The notes under the pieces: model-generated
The model's input: the letters and a program-made list of their open reading frames with translations, nothing else
The model's database searches: none
Told to the model about the DNA's origin: nothing
NCBI GenBank assembly: GCA_026706395.1
Contig: JAPOYU010000134.1
Span: forward strand, 13,176-77,175
From: Chloroflexota bacterium
Lineage (GTDB): Bacteria; Chloroflexota; Anaerolineae; Aggregatilineales; Phototrophicaceae
DNA length: 64,000 nucleotides
Reading direction: 5' to 3'
Translations under genes and position numbers: made by a program
In this document: positions 1 to 8,402 of the stretch, piece by piece
Layout of the letters: the number at the start of each line of letters is the position of its first letter
Position numbering within the stretch: the first letter of the stretch is position 1

Positions 1-104
1 GGTATCAGGATAGCAGGTTTCGACGATGAATAGGCGAACAAATGTTTAGGAATAGGTTTACTTTTACCAACAAAGGCGCTGAGGGCAGCGAGTAAGGGGT
101 TTGA

Positions 105-130
105 GGACGACCCACCAGCTCACCCCTACG
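105..130 (+). repeat. Dispersed GTCGCCCCTACA-type repeat, copy 1
   Basis: A CGACCC...CACCCCTACG segment lies downstream of livF. It resembles four other intergenic segments in this window (1017, 1231, 5459, 18425) that share a GGGCGAC-like left arm and a right arm ending in CCCCTACA. This is the most diverged copy. The rest of 1-169 shows no gene. Confidence 0.4.
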
Positions 131-169
131 AATTCCATTTTGGATGGAGAAGAAACGGGTGATGCGACG

Positions 170-1006
170 CTAGCCCAGCCAGCGCTTGCGCCGTTTGTAG
201 TGCTTCACCTCGCGATAATTCTTGCGTCCGCCGGCCTGGTTCAAGCCCAGATAAAACTCTTTGATATCTTCATTCTGCCGCATCTGTTCGGCGGGCCCGT
301 CCAGCACGATCCGCCCGTTCTCCATCACGTAGGCGTAGTCCGCCAGTTCCAACGCGGCGCGGGCATTCTGCTCCACAATCAAGACGGACACGCCCTCCTG
401 ACGATTGATCTCGTGGATGATCTCGAAAATCTGATGAACCAGAAGCGGCGCCAAACCCAGCGATGGCTCGTCGAGCATCAGCAGCTGCGGATGCGCCATC
501 ATCGCCCGGCCGATGACTAACATCTGGCCTTCGCCGCCCGACAAGTATCCGCTGACCCGTTTCGACAGTTTGGCCAGTGCCGGAAAATAATGATACACGC
601 GCTCCAGGTCGTCGCGGATATGCCGGCCGCCTTGATAGACCATGCCGCCGACGCGCAGGTTCTCTTCCACGGTCAAATGGCGGAAGAGCAGCCGCCCCTC
701 AATCACCTGCACCAGCCCCGTGCGCACGACGTCCTCGGCGCTCAAGCCATCCAGCCGCTCCTCGCCCCAAACGATCTGGCCGCGCGTCACCTCGCCCAAT
801 TCCGCCTTGAGCAAGCCGCTTATGGCCTTGAGCGTGGTGGACTTGCCCGCGCCGTTCGGTCCCAGCAGCGAAACCACTTTTCCCGGCGCCACCTCCAGAG
901 TGATGCCGCGCAGCACCAAAATGACGCTGTTATAGACCACCTCGACATTGTTGACTGACAATGTCTTGGTGGTGGTCAGTTCTTGATGTCTTTCCGCGAC
1001 AGTCAT
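170..1006 (-). CDS. livF: Branched-chain-type ABC transporter ATP-binding protein LivF
   Basis: This is the second ATPase of a HAAT-family importer; it powers uptake through the LivH-LivM permease on the cytoplasmic face of the membrane. The 278-residue product has Walker A GPNGAGKST at 49-57, the signature LSGGEGQ at 155-161 and Walker B LLMLDE at 175-180. The switch region reads LIVEQN, with the usual His replaced by Gln, which is typical of LivF. It starts with ATG and is the last gene of the operon livG-acs-livH-livM-livK-livF, separated from livK by 311 nt that hold repeats. The N-terminus is about 15 residues longer than usual, so a later start is possible. Confidence 0.93.
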   Translation of the reverse strand: MTVAERHQELTTTKTLSVNNVEVVYNSVILVLRGITLEVAPGKVVSLLGPNGAGKSTTLKAISGLLKAELGEVTRGQIVWGEERLDGLSAEDVVRTGLVQVIEGRLLFRHLTVEENLRVGGMVYQGGRHIRDDLERVYHYFPALAKLSKRVSGYLSGGEGQMLVIGRAMMAHPQLLMLDEPSLGLAPLLVHQIFEIIHEINRQEGVSVLIVEQNARAALELADYAYVMENGRIVLDGPAEQMRQNEDIKEFYLGLNQAGGRKNYREVKHYKRRKRWLG

Positions 1007-1016
1007 GGCATATTTT

Positions 1017-1044
1017 CGGGCGACCCGGTGGGTCGCCCCTACAC
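1017..1044 (+). repeat. Dispersed GTCGCCCCTACA-type repeat, copy 2
   Basis: The sequence GGGCGACCC-GGT-GGGTCGCCC is nearly perfectly self-complementary and is followed by CTACA. It is the clearest copy of the family, 10 nt upstream of the livF start codon on the opposite strand. Confidence 0.55.
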
Positions 1045-1082
1045 AATTTTGCGTTTATGCGGGCAGCTTACCCCATCCCCGG

Positions 1083-1108
1083 CCCCTCCCCGACGAGTCA
1101 GGGAGGGG
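1083..1108. repeat. CCCCTCCC hairpin repeat, copy 1
   Basis: A perfect 8-bp inverted repeat CCCCTCCC / GGGAGGGG with a 10-nt loop. A second hairpin of the same architecture (8-bp stem, 10-nt loop) lies at 50068-50093. It sits between livK and livF and could attenuate read-through, but there is no T-tract on either strand. Confidence 0.5.
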
Positions 1109-1230
1109 AGTAAAACGCTCGCCGAGGCAGCATTCAGTCAACTTCCAGCCCTTTGCAATCGGCAAGGTATTTTGCGTGGGCGGCGGCTTTGCCGCGCGTG
1201 TGTCTACATTTTCTCCAACCGAGAGATACC

Positions 1231-1257
1231 TGTAGGGGCCAGCCAGCGGCTGACCCG
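1231..1257 (-). repeat. Dispersed GTCGCCCCTACA-type repeat, copy 3 (inverted)
   Basis: Read on the minus strand this is a CGGGTCAGCC...GGCCCCTACA segment, the same family as the copy at 1017-1044 but in the opposite orientation. Confidence 0.45.
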
Positions 1258-1317
1258 TTATCAAAGTATCCTGATATCCCAAGAAGATTCGCTTCCCAGA
1301 CTTTGTGTAGAGGGCAG

Positions 1318-2697
1318 CTAGCCGGACTGACCCCTTAGCTGCGGCACCGGCATGAAGTCGGTCAAGGGCACCACAATCGGCACAAACATCTTGCCGGCCG
1401 GTCCATCCACCAGCAGGGCGTCGGCTGGGCCAGTAGCCGCGCCGGACATGTCAGCGTTTGCGTACTTCATCACAGCGATACGATTCATAGTGCCGTCGCG
1501 CATGCCTTCGGCAAACACTTGCTGGTATAGTCCGCCCAGAATCGCATAGTCCATACTTTCCGCCGTCTCGCGGATGTCGCGGCCGGTGACCGCGCTCAGG
1601 CTGCCGACCCGGTTGATCGTCCGGATGTAGGTCTCAATGATGGAATCAACCACGCCCCAGGACAGCAAATAGGCGATGTTCTGTTCGGTGGGACCGCGTT
1701 CGTTTATTGTGAACTGCTGATAAACGAACTGTACCGCCGGGTGACCCAGTTCCGTCCACCAAAGGAAGGGCATCGAGCCAAACATGCCATCCACCGACGG
1801 CAGGCCGTTGGGCTTCAATACGCGCTGCCCGAGCAAGCCGACAGTGGTATCCATCACCCAGTTGACGCCGGCCAGCTTGATGTCTTCTTCCATGCCCAGG
1901 TCCACCAGCGTACCGGCGATCAGCGCCGGACCTGTCGCCAGCGAATTCGTATACAAAATGTTGGCGCCGCCATCGATGGCGTTTTGCACCTGCGTCAGAA
2001 TATCGGTATCGGTCGGCAGGAAGAATTGCGGTTCCGCCAGCACCTCAACGCCGAGACCGCCGCAGTATTCCCGCGCGGCCGGCTCCGTGCCCGCCCGTCC
2101 AAAGGCGTTCGGCCAGGTGACGAAGGCGATAACCGGATCGGGGAAGAGCGCCGGGCTGGCGGCGACAAACTGACAGAAGAAGCCGAACTGATTGATGTAG
2201 AGCGGATTGCCGGCGTAGAGCCAACCGGGCGTCATGCCGTCTTCGCCGTAGAGGCTCTCGATCGAGCCGGCCGAAATGTACGAGACGATCTCGTCTTCCG
2301 CCAATTGTTCGCGCAGCAATTCGCCATCATCGGAACTATAGAGCAGCAGGAGATCGAGCTCGTCGCGGTAAGCGCTGGTGAAGCGGTCGTATGCGCTCTG
2401 CGCCGCTTCTCGGCTGCCGCCGGTATCTTCATAGATCTGCCCCAACTCCGCGCCACAGACGCCACCGCGGCCGTTCCAGTAATTCACCGCGTCGGTCACC
2501 GCGGAGACCACGGGTTGAGTGATGAAGGCATAGGGTCCGCTCAGGTCGCCGAAATGAAAGATGTTGATGGTCTCGCCGGTCAGATCCACTTCGCACTCCG
2601 TCAACTCCGCGGGATAGTCCATCATCTCCTGCGCCAGGCTCGGCAAGGCAGCGCCAGCCACCAGCAGAAGAATTAGCAGGATACAAAGCCTTTTCAT
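1318..2697 (-). CDS. livK: Branched-chain-type ABC transporter substrate-binding protein LivK
   Basis: This is the extracytoplasmic receptor of the importer, a Peripla_BP_6-type protein of 459 residues. A clear signal peptide opens with MKRLCILLILLLVAGAALP and ends near SLAQ. There is no lipobox Cys, so anchoring is not obvious. The mature part begins with the usual INIFHFGDLSGPYA block, where a HAAT receptor contacts ligand. It lies 95 nt downstream of livM and 311 nt upstream of livF. The receptor is long for the family (usually about 370-400), fitting the non-amino-acid branch. The acyl-CoA synthetase in the operon suggests a carboxylic acid ligand; this is inference. Confidence 0.9.
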   Translation of the reverse strand: MKRLCILLILLLVAGAALPSLAQEMMDYPAELTECEVDLTGETINIFHFGDLSGPYAFITQPVVSAVTDAVNYWNGRGGVCGAELGQIYEDTGGSREAAQSAYDRFTSAYRDELDLLLLYSSDDGELLREQLAEDEIVSYISAGSIESLYGEDGMTPGWLYAGNPLYINQFGFFCQFVAASPALFPDPVIAFVTWPNAFGRAGTEPAAREYCGGLGVEVLAEPQFFLPTDTDILTQVQNAIDGGANILYTNSLATGPALIAGTLVDLGMEEDIKLAGVNWVMDTTVGLLGQRVLKPNGLPSVDGMFGSMPFLWWTELGHPAVQFVYQQFTINERGPTEQNIAYLLSWGVVDSIIETYIRTINRVGSLSAVTGRDIRETAESMDYAILGGLYQQVFAEGMRDGTMNRIAVMKYANADMSGAATGPADALLVDGPAGKMFVPIVVPLTDFMPVPQLRGQSG

Positions 2698-2792
2698 GAT
2701 ATTACGCTCCTTTGTCCAATCACCGCCGCTCGTGTCGAGAAACGAGTCAGTTTTGCTTAACCTAGCTTAAGACAAAGCACATTATTAAGCAA

Positions 2793-4214
2793 CTAGTAGG
2801 AATAGGGACGCAGCTTCCAGGCGGCCTTGAATACCTCCCAGCGGTGGGCGATGCCGCGCGGCTCCAGCACTAGGAACACGATCAGCGCGCCGCCAAATAC
2901 GATCGGATTGATTGCGCTGGTTATGTTGATCGCATCAACAAATGGGAAGAGCTGCGGCAAGATATCGGATAACCAGGGCCTCAACGTCGGGATTAGAGCC
3001 TCTTGCAAGGCGCGAATGAATGTCACGCCGAACATCGCTCCCAGCGGGAAGCCGGCGCCGCCGATGATCAGCATCGCCAGCATCTCTATCGATGTGTCCA
3101 GTTCAAAAGCGTTCAGCGACAAGCTGTTGCGCTCATAAGCCAGCAGGCAGCCGGCGATACCGGCATAGACCGCGCTCAAAAAGAAGGCGCGTAGCTTATA
3201 GCCGAAGACATTGATGCCGAGCAGTTCAGCCGCCAGGTCGTTATCGCGCACCGAGATAAAGGCGCGGCCGGTTCGCGTGCGGATGATATTCCGCGCCAGG
3301 AACATCAATAGCACCGCCAGCGGCACGATGATGTAATACATCGCGGTATCGGTGGCGAAGCTCAATGCTTTGCTGCGCCGGACCACCGCCCTAAACGTTC
3401 CAGTATTGTCATCCGTGTCGATCTCGACTCGATATTCACCGGCCTTGGTGGCAATGTAGGAATACCCTGTGATGCGGTCTTCCGCATCTCTCATGAAAGT
3501 CATATTGATATCGCCCGCCGGTACCGAGTCACCTGCTGGATTCCGCAACGCGATATAAGGACTATTGCCGGTGCGATCCCGTATTTCGACCGTGATCACA
3601 TCGACAAAGTAGGCATCGCCTGCCTGATATCTGATAAAACCGGCGATGTCCTGCTCTTCTTCGGCATAGGGCGCAAAGGGACCGATCATGGGCGCTGGCA
3701 CGTTCAAGGGGCGGGTGCCGCCGGTCAAGTCTTCCATGGGATAACGCAGGACCCAGGGGATGATGAACTGCGCCGCCAGGGTCGCCATGGCCAGATAGAA
3801 GCCCTTGACGCGCAATGACGGCAAGCCGAAGAGCAAGCCTACCAATCCCGTCAGCAAAGCGCTGGCCGGCAGCGCCGTCCAAAAGCTGAAGCCCAGCTCC
3901 CGCGCCAATATCGCCGAGCCATAAGCGCCGATCGCCATGAAGGCGGCGTGGCCCAGCGAAATCTGCCCGGTATAGCCGACGAGAATATTCAAGCCTTGCA
4001 CCGCGATTACGAAGATCGAAATCCGCGCGATCAAGCCGATGTACTGATCGCTGATCCAGCCCAGGCCGAGCGGACCTGATACCGATAGCAGCGGCGCCAG
4101 CAGCAAGGCAAGAAAAGCCAGATTCTTCCAGAGCTTGTCGCGCCCGGTGCGGTCGATGGACATATCCTCTTCGTATGTCGTATCGAAGACGCCCGCCGGA
4201 TGTATATTCGCCAT
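2793..4214 (-). CDS. livM: Branched-chain-type ABC transporter permease LivM with an inserted soluble domain
   Basis: This is one half of the importer's membrane channel (BPD_transp_2 fold). The hallmark permease blocks are present: GLNILVGYTGQISLGHAAF near 74-92 and GRAFISVRDNDLAAELLGIN near 316-335. At 473 residues it is longer than the usual 320-400 because of a hydrophilic stretch at about 185-282 between two membrane segments. That stretch is rich in beta-like patterns (YFVDVITVEIRDRTG, GEYRVEIDTDDNTG) and contains no hydrophobic helix. By position in the family it should face outside. The gene follows livH by 25 nt. Confidence 0.92.
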   Translation of the reverse strand: MANIHPAGVFDTTYEEDMSIDRTGRDKLWKNLAFLALLLAPLLSVSGPLGLGWISDQYIGLIARISIFVIAVQGLNILVGYTGQISLGHAAFMAIGAYGSAILARELGFSFWTALPASALLTGLVGLLFGLPSLRVKGFYLAMATLAAQFIIPWVLRYPMEDLTGGTRPLNVPAPMIGPFAPYAEEEQDIAGFIRYQAGDAYFVDVITVEIRDRTGNSPYIALRNPAGDSVPAGDINMTFMRDAEDRITGYSYIATKAGEYRVEIDTDDNTGTFRAVVRRSKALSFATDTAMYYIIVPLAVLLMFLARNIIRTRTGRAFISVRDNDLAAELLGINVFGYKLRAFFLSAVYAGIAGCLLAYERNSLSLNAFELDTSIEMLAMLIIGGAGFPLGAMFGVTFIRALQEALIPTLRPWLSDILPQLFPFVDAINITSAINPIVFGGALIVFLVLEPRGIAHRWEVFKAAWKLRPYSY

Positions 4215-4239
4215 CGCCTCTCCTGTTTCCCCGCTTCCG

Positions 4240-5433
4240 CTAGATGCGCTCGATCCGCTTCTCGCCGAACAAGCCGTCGGGCCGAATCACCAGCACCAGC
4301 ATCAACACCAGATAGGGCGCCAGGTTCGTCCCCACCTGCTCCGATGAATTGATCAGGGTGCCGAATTGCTCGACGATGCCGATGATGATCCCGCCGATCA
4401 GCGCGCCGGTGATGGATTCCAAGCCGCCCAGCAATACCGCCGGAAAGACCCGCAGCGCCACAAAGCTGATATTCAGCGACAAGCCAACCGCGCCCCCTTG
4501 CAAGACGCCGGCGATGCTGGCCAGAAAGGCCGCGACCGCCCATGTGATCGCCAAGATCACCCGCACGCGCAAGCCTACTGACTGCGCCAACTGCTGATCT
4601 TCCGATGTCGCCCGCATTGCCAAACCCACGCTCGTGTAACGGAAGAACAAGATGAAGCCGATGAAAGCCATGATCGCCAGCACAAAAGCGATGACCAGCT
4701 CCACCCGCACAATCGCCAGGCCGTCCAAGATCTCGCGGAAGGCGTCCAGGCGGATCGGCCGGAAGCGACTGTTCGTCTGCGGATCGACGAAGACCGGCAA
4801 GTTCAATTCGACCGTGCCCCAGGCGATCTGCGTCACGCCATGCAGCACTTCCGCCACCGCCAGCGTCATCAAGACCGCCGTAAACAGCGGCTGCCCGATC
4901 AGCGGACGTATCGCGAAGCGCTCGACCGCCAGGCCGGTCAGGATCGCGCCGGCGAATGTCCCGACCAGCGCATGCAGCCACTGCCATTCGATGCCGCCGA
5001 CCGTCATCAGCGCGGTCATTACGATTATGCCTCCGACTGTGATCAGCGGATTGCGTCCCTCGCGCAGGTTCCGCCAGCTCACCGTCGACATGACCATCAG
5101 CATGGTCGCCGTCGATAGCAGAAGCGCGCCAAGCAGGGAAATCTCGCTGACGGTGAAGAAGCTCCAGAATATCATCCCGCCGACGACCATCATCCAGCCA
5201 TGCGCGAAGTTGAAGACGCCCGAGGCCTTGTTGATCACGACGATGCCCAAGGCGACCAGGCCATATACGCCGCCGACCAGCACGCCGGAGATCAAGGTCT
5301 GCACGATCCGCGCCGCCTTCTTCCCCGCCAGTTGATCGCCAATGAAGAGCAGGATCAGGACCGCCGCCACAGCGTAGAGCGCCCAGGTTAACGGCTTCTT
5401 GTTTCTGTTGATGAATTCTGTCACAAGCGGCAT
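4240..5433 (-). CDS. livH: Branched-chain-type ABC transporter permease LivH
   Basis: This is the other half of the membrane channel, 397 residues. The LivH signature GLVALGIVVINKASGVFNFA occurs near 60-79 and is followed by HGWMMVVGGM. A second conserved block, FPAVLLGGLESITGALIGG, occurs near 331-349. An N-terminal hydrophobic segment (about 15-32) precedes the usual permease fold. It lies between acs and livM in the operon with a 25-nt gap to livM, which fits coupled expression. Confidence 0.93.
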   Translation of the reverse strand: MPLVTEFINRNKKPLTWALYAVAAVLILLFIGDQLAGKKAARIVQTLISGVLVGGVYGLVALGIVVINKASGVFNFAHGWMMVVGGMIFWSFFTVSEISLLGALLLSTATMLMVMSTVSWRNLREGRNPLITVGGIIVMTALMTVGGIEWQWLHALVGTFAGAILTGLAVERFAIRPLIGQPLFTAVLMTLAVAEVLHGVTQIAWGTVELNLPVFVDPQTNSRFRPIRLDAFREILDGLAIVRVELVIAFVLAIMAFIGFILFFRYTSVGLAMRATSEDQQLAQSVGLRVRVILAITWAVAAFLASIAGVLQGGAVGLSLNISFVALRVFPAVLLGGLESITGALIGGIIIGIVEQFGTLINSSEQVGTNLAPYLVLMLVLVIRPDGLFGEKRIERI

Positions 5434-5458
5434 CCCTTTCGCGTTATCCGCTGTTTGT

Positions 5459-5486
5459 GCGGGCGACTCACAGAATCGCCCCTACA
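5459..5486 (+). repeat. Dispersed GTCGCCCCTACA-type repeat, copy 4
   Basis: GCGGGCGACTC...ATCGCCCCTACA occupies the short gap between acs and livH. It has the same arms as the copies at 1017 and 18425, with an internal GGGCGA/TCGCCC inverted repeat. Confidence 0.5.
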
Positions 5487-5504
5487 TCTTTCTCTGCGGT
5501 GAGA

Positions 5505-7490
5505 CTAGACATCCGCCACCCGCAGCTCGGTCTCCACCGTACCCGTTCGACCATCGCGATAGCGCACTTCCGCGCTGACGTGCACCTGTCGCCGCCTGCC
5601 GTATATGGCTTCCAGCAAGGCCTGATACTTCTCGTGCAAGGCGCCGCGCCGCAGCTTGCGCGTCCGCGTTAACTCCGCTTCATCGGCGTCAAACTCCTTG
5701 TGCAAGATCACAAAGCGTTTGACCTGGGAATACCCCGGCAGCGATTCATTCACCGCCCGCAGCTCGCGCCGAATAATCTCATAAACCTCTTCCCGCTGCG
5801 ACAAATCGACATAGGTGGTGAAGGCGATGCCGCTCTTCTCCGCCCAGCGCGAGACATTTTGAAAATCGATGACGATGATCGCAGAGACAAAGTCCATCTC
5901 CGCCCCGCCAACCGTCATCATATCCTGCACATAGGGGCTGAATTTGACCCGGCCCTCGATGTACTGTGGGCTGAAGCGCTCGCCGGTCGCCAGCTCGATC
6001 AGGTCGTTGACGCGCTCTAGGTAAATGAGGTGCCCGGTCTTCTCATCCATGTGTCCGGCATCGCCGGTGTAATACCAGCCCTCGATGTCGAGGGCCTCGC
6101 CGGTTTTTTCCGGCTGTTTGTAATAGCCTTTGAAGCGCGCTTTCGTGCGAATCAGAATCTCCTGATTCTCCGCGATCTTGATCTCTACGCCCGGCACGAT
6201 CACGCCGACGGTCTCGAAGCGCACATCGCCGCGCAGATGCACCGTGCCGAAGGTCTCGGTTGAGCCATAAAACTGCCGCAGCTCAATGCCGATGGCGCGG
6301 AAAAACCGGATGATATCCGAGCTCAACATTGCGCCGGCCGTCAAGACATTCCGCGCTCGCGTCAAGCCCAGCTTGTCCCGCAGGGGCTCGAATATGGCAT
6401 ATTCGCCGAGCCAGCGCGCCAATCGGAGCGGCGGCGGTATCGCCTTATGTTCGTCTTCCAGGTCGATCGCCCGATAGGCAACCGGCATGAAGAGGCGATA
6501 CATCAGCCGGTTCAGCAAGCTGCTGTCGTTTATCCGAAACTGCACCAGGCGCGCCAGGTTCTCCCATACGCGACTCGGGAAAAGCAGGCCGGCCGGCGCA
6601 ATCTCGCGCATATCCGTGGGCACCGTCTCCGGACCCTCCGGGAAGTTCACCTGCACTCCATTCAAGAGATGCGTCGCGAAACCGAATGCCTGCTCGGCCA
6701 ACCAGGCCATCGGACTGAAGGACAGCCAATTATCCGACCGCCGCGAATCGACATAGCGGTCGTTCAAGGCGTGCCCGTAGACCAGTTGGAAATGCGTCAC
6801 CTCGGCGAATTTCGGCAGGCTCGTCGTGCCCGATGTCATGCTGAGGATGATCGTGTCCGTCGCCTCCGTGCTGCGCGCCAACGCATCGAATTTGTCGGGA
6901 TGCCCCTGCCGGTGCGCCGCGCCGATCGCCTGCAGCGCCTTTAGGCTCAGCAGCCACTCATCGTCATAAGCCCACATTCCGCGCTCTTCCCAATAGATGA
7001 CTTTGAGTATCTGCGGGTTCGCCGCCTTGAGCTCAAGCAGCTTGTCCACTTGCTCTTGGTCATGCGCGCAGACGAAGGTCGCGTCGGTCGAGTTGATCAC
7101 ATAATGGATATCTTGCGGGCTGGCATCGCTGAAGACGCAGCAGGTTTGGCAGTGCAGGGCGTGCGCGGCAATCTGCGCCCAATACATCTCCGGATCGTTC
7201 TCGCCGATGATGACCAGCGTATCGCCGGCTTCCAGTCCCAGCTTGTCCAGGCCCATGCCGAAATTGACGACGTGTTCATAGACCTCGTTCCAGTTGTATT
7301 CCTGCCAGATGCCATAGCGCTTCTTCCGCTGCGCCACTTGCCCGCCCAACTGTTCCACACGCCGCAGAAAGCCTTTTGACAAGGTGTCTTCTTCGGGGGG
7401 CGCCGTCTTGATCGGATGCGTCAAGCTCGATGTGAATACCCGCCCCGGCGTCGCCGAGCGATACGGGATCGTTTGCTCCGCCAGCGCCAT
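5505..7490 (-). CDS. AMP-binding long-chain acyl-CoA synthetase (FadD15-type)
   Basis: Adenylate-forming ligase, 661 residues, that should activate a carboxylic acid to its CoA thioester. The P-loop motif reads SMTSGTTSLPKF near 217-228; a later FYGSTET block and the YYTGDAGHMD motif complete the ANL fold. The C-terminal block LTRTRKLRRG resembles long-chain (FACS-type) synthetases. It is the second gene of the liv operon, beginning 1 nt after the livG stop codon and followed by livH, so import and activation are probably coupled. The true substrate (fatty, aromatic or branched acid) cannot be read from the sequence. Confidence 0.88.
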   Translation of the reverse strand: MALAEQTIPYRSATPGRVFTSSLTHPIKTAPPEEDTLSKGFLRRVEQLGGQVAQRKKRYGIWQEYNWNEVYEHVVNFGMGLDKLGLEAGDTLVIIGENDPEMYWAQIAAHALHCQTCCVFSDASPQDIHYVINSTDATFVCAHDQEQVDKLLELKAANPQILKVIYWEERGMWAYDDEWLLSLKALQAIGAAHRQGHPDKFDALARSTEATDTIILSMTSGTTSLPKFAEVTHFQLVYGHALNDRYVDSRRSDNWLSFSPMAWLAEQAFGFATHLLNGVQVNFPEGPETVPTDMREIAPAGLLFPSRVWENLARLVQFRINDSSLLNRLMYRLFMPVAYRAIDLEDEHKAIPPPLRLARWLGEYAIFEPLRDKLGLTRARNVLTAGAMLSSDIIRFFRAIGIELRQFYGSTETFGTVHLRGDVRFETVGVIVPGVEIKIAENQEILIRTKARFKGYYKQPEKTGEALDIEGWYYTGDAGHMDEKTGHLIYLERVNDLIELATGERFSPQYIEGRVKFSPYVQDMMTVGGAEMDFVSAIIVIDFQNVSRWAEKSGIAFTTYVDLSQREEVYEIIRRELRAVNESLPGYSQVKRFVILHKEFDADEAELTRTRKLRRGALHEKYQALLEAIYGRRRQVHVSAEVRYRDGRTGTVETELRVADV

Positions 7491-7491
7491 C

Positions 7492-8262
7492 TCAAATTTC
7501 CTCTTCGCCCAGGTAGGCGCTGATGACCGCTTCGTCCCGGCTGATCTCGTCGGGCGCGCCTTCGCCGATCTTGACGCCGAAGTCGATCACGGCGATGCGA
7601 TGCGAGATGTCCATCACCAGGCCGATATCGTGCTCGATCAGCATGATCGTTGTGCCCTGCAGCTCATGAATATCGAGGATGAAGCGCGCCATGTCCTCCT
7701 TCTCTTCGACATTCATGCCCGCCATCGGCTCGTCCAGCAGCAGCAGCGTCGGCTCCAAAGCCAGCGCCCGCCCCAGCTCGACCCGCTTGCGCAAGCCATA
7801 ACTCAGCGTGCCGACGATCGACTTGCGAATATGCTCCATCTCCAGGAAGTCGATAATCTCCTCGACCCGCCGCCGATGCGCGATCTCCTCCCGCTGCGCC
7901 GCGCCCCAAAACAGCGCCCCGCTCAACATACCCGTCTTCATGTGGATATGCCGCGCCGCCATCAGATTGTCGAGCACGGTCGCGTTGGTATACAGCGCGA
8001 TATTCTGAAAGGTGCGGGAAATGCCCAGCGTCGCCCGCTTGTATGGCGGCAGATGGGTAATATCCTCCCCTTCAAAGATGATCGCTCCGTTTTGCGGGGT
8101 GTAGAAACCGTTGATGCTGTTGATCAAGCTCGTCTTGCCGGCGCCGTTCGGTCCAATCACGGCGAATATCTCGCCGGCATTGACCTTGAACTCTACTTCG
8201 CTCAAGGCCTTGATGCCGCCGAAACTTAGCGAGACCCTATTTACATGCAGCTTCACCGGCAT
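7492..8262 (-). CDS. livG: Branched-chain-type ABC transporter ATP-binding protein LivG
   Basis: First gene of the importer operon and the partner ATPase of LivF. I chose the ATG at 8262 (MPVKLHVNRVSLSFGG); the frame is open to a TTG at 8334, but the extra 24 residues are basic and unlike the family. Walker A GPNGAGKT is at 37-44, the signature is LSYGLRKR, and Walker B is LLLLDEPMAGM. The tail ends in the LivG-like region GVKIGEGAPDEISRDEAVISAYLG. About 256 residues is normal for the family. Confidence 0.93.
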   Translation of the reverse strand: MPVKLHVNRVSLSFGGIKALSEVEFKVNAGEIFAVIGPNGAGKTSLINSINGFYTPQNGAIIFEGEDITHLPPYKRATLGISRTFQNIALYTNATVLDNLMAARHIHMKTGMLSGALFWGAAQREEIAHRRRVEEIIDFLEMEHIRKSIVGTLSYGLRKRVELGRALALEPTLLLLDEPMAGMNVEEKEDMARFILDIHELQGTTIMLIEHDIGLVMDISHRIAVIDFGVKIGEGAPDEISRDEAVISAYLGEEEI

Positions 8263-8366
8263 GTGGAACCCCAAGCTTGTCAGTCGATTCTGACGTCTGC
8301 TGCGGTGAGATGTACAATGTGGCCGGCCCGGCAAAGGAGCCGCTATGATGCAATACTAAGATAACA

Positions 8367-8398
8367 GACCGTGCCATAGCGGGCAAACGGACACGGTC
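8367..8398 (-). terminator. Possible terminator hairpin after the hydrolase gene
   Basis: A perfect 7-bp inverted repeat GACCGTG / CACGGTC with an 18-nt loop lies just 4 nt past the hydrolase stop codon. There is no long T-tract after it, so it could be a weak terminator or a protein-binding site upstream of livG. Confidence 0.35.
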
Positions 8399-8402
8399 GC
8401 CA

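Larger units (their letters stand above)
1007..1317. other. Repeat-rich spacer between livK and livF
   Basis: This 311-nt spacer inside the liv operon contains no credible gene. It holds a GTCGCCCCTACA-type repeat at 1017-1044, a CCCCTCCC/GGGAGGGG hairpin at 1083-1108, and a second GTCGCCCCTACA-type copy in reverse orientation at 1231-1257. The short open frames here are translations of these repeats. Confidence 0.6.

Noticed and set aside
1055..1282. Small genes in the livK-livF spacer
   Set aside because: The frames translate the palindromic repeats and lack ribosome-binding sites.
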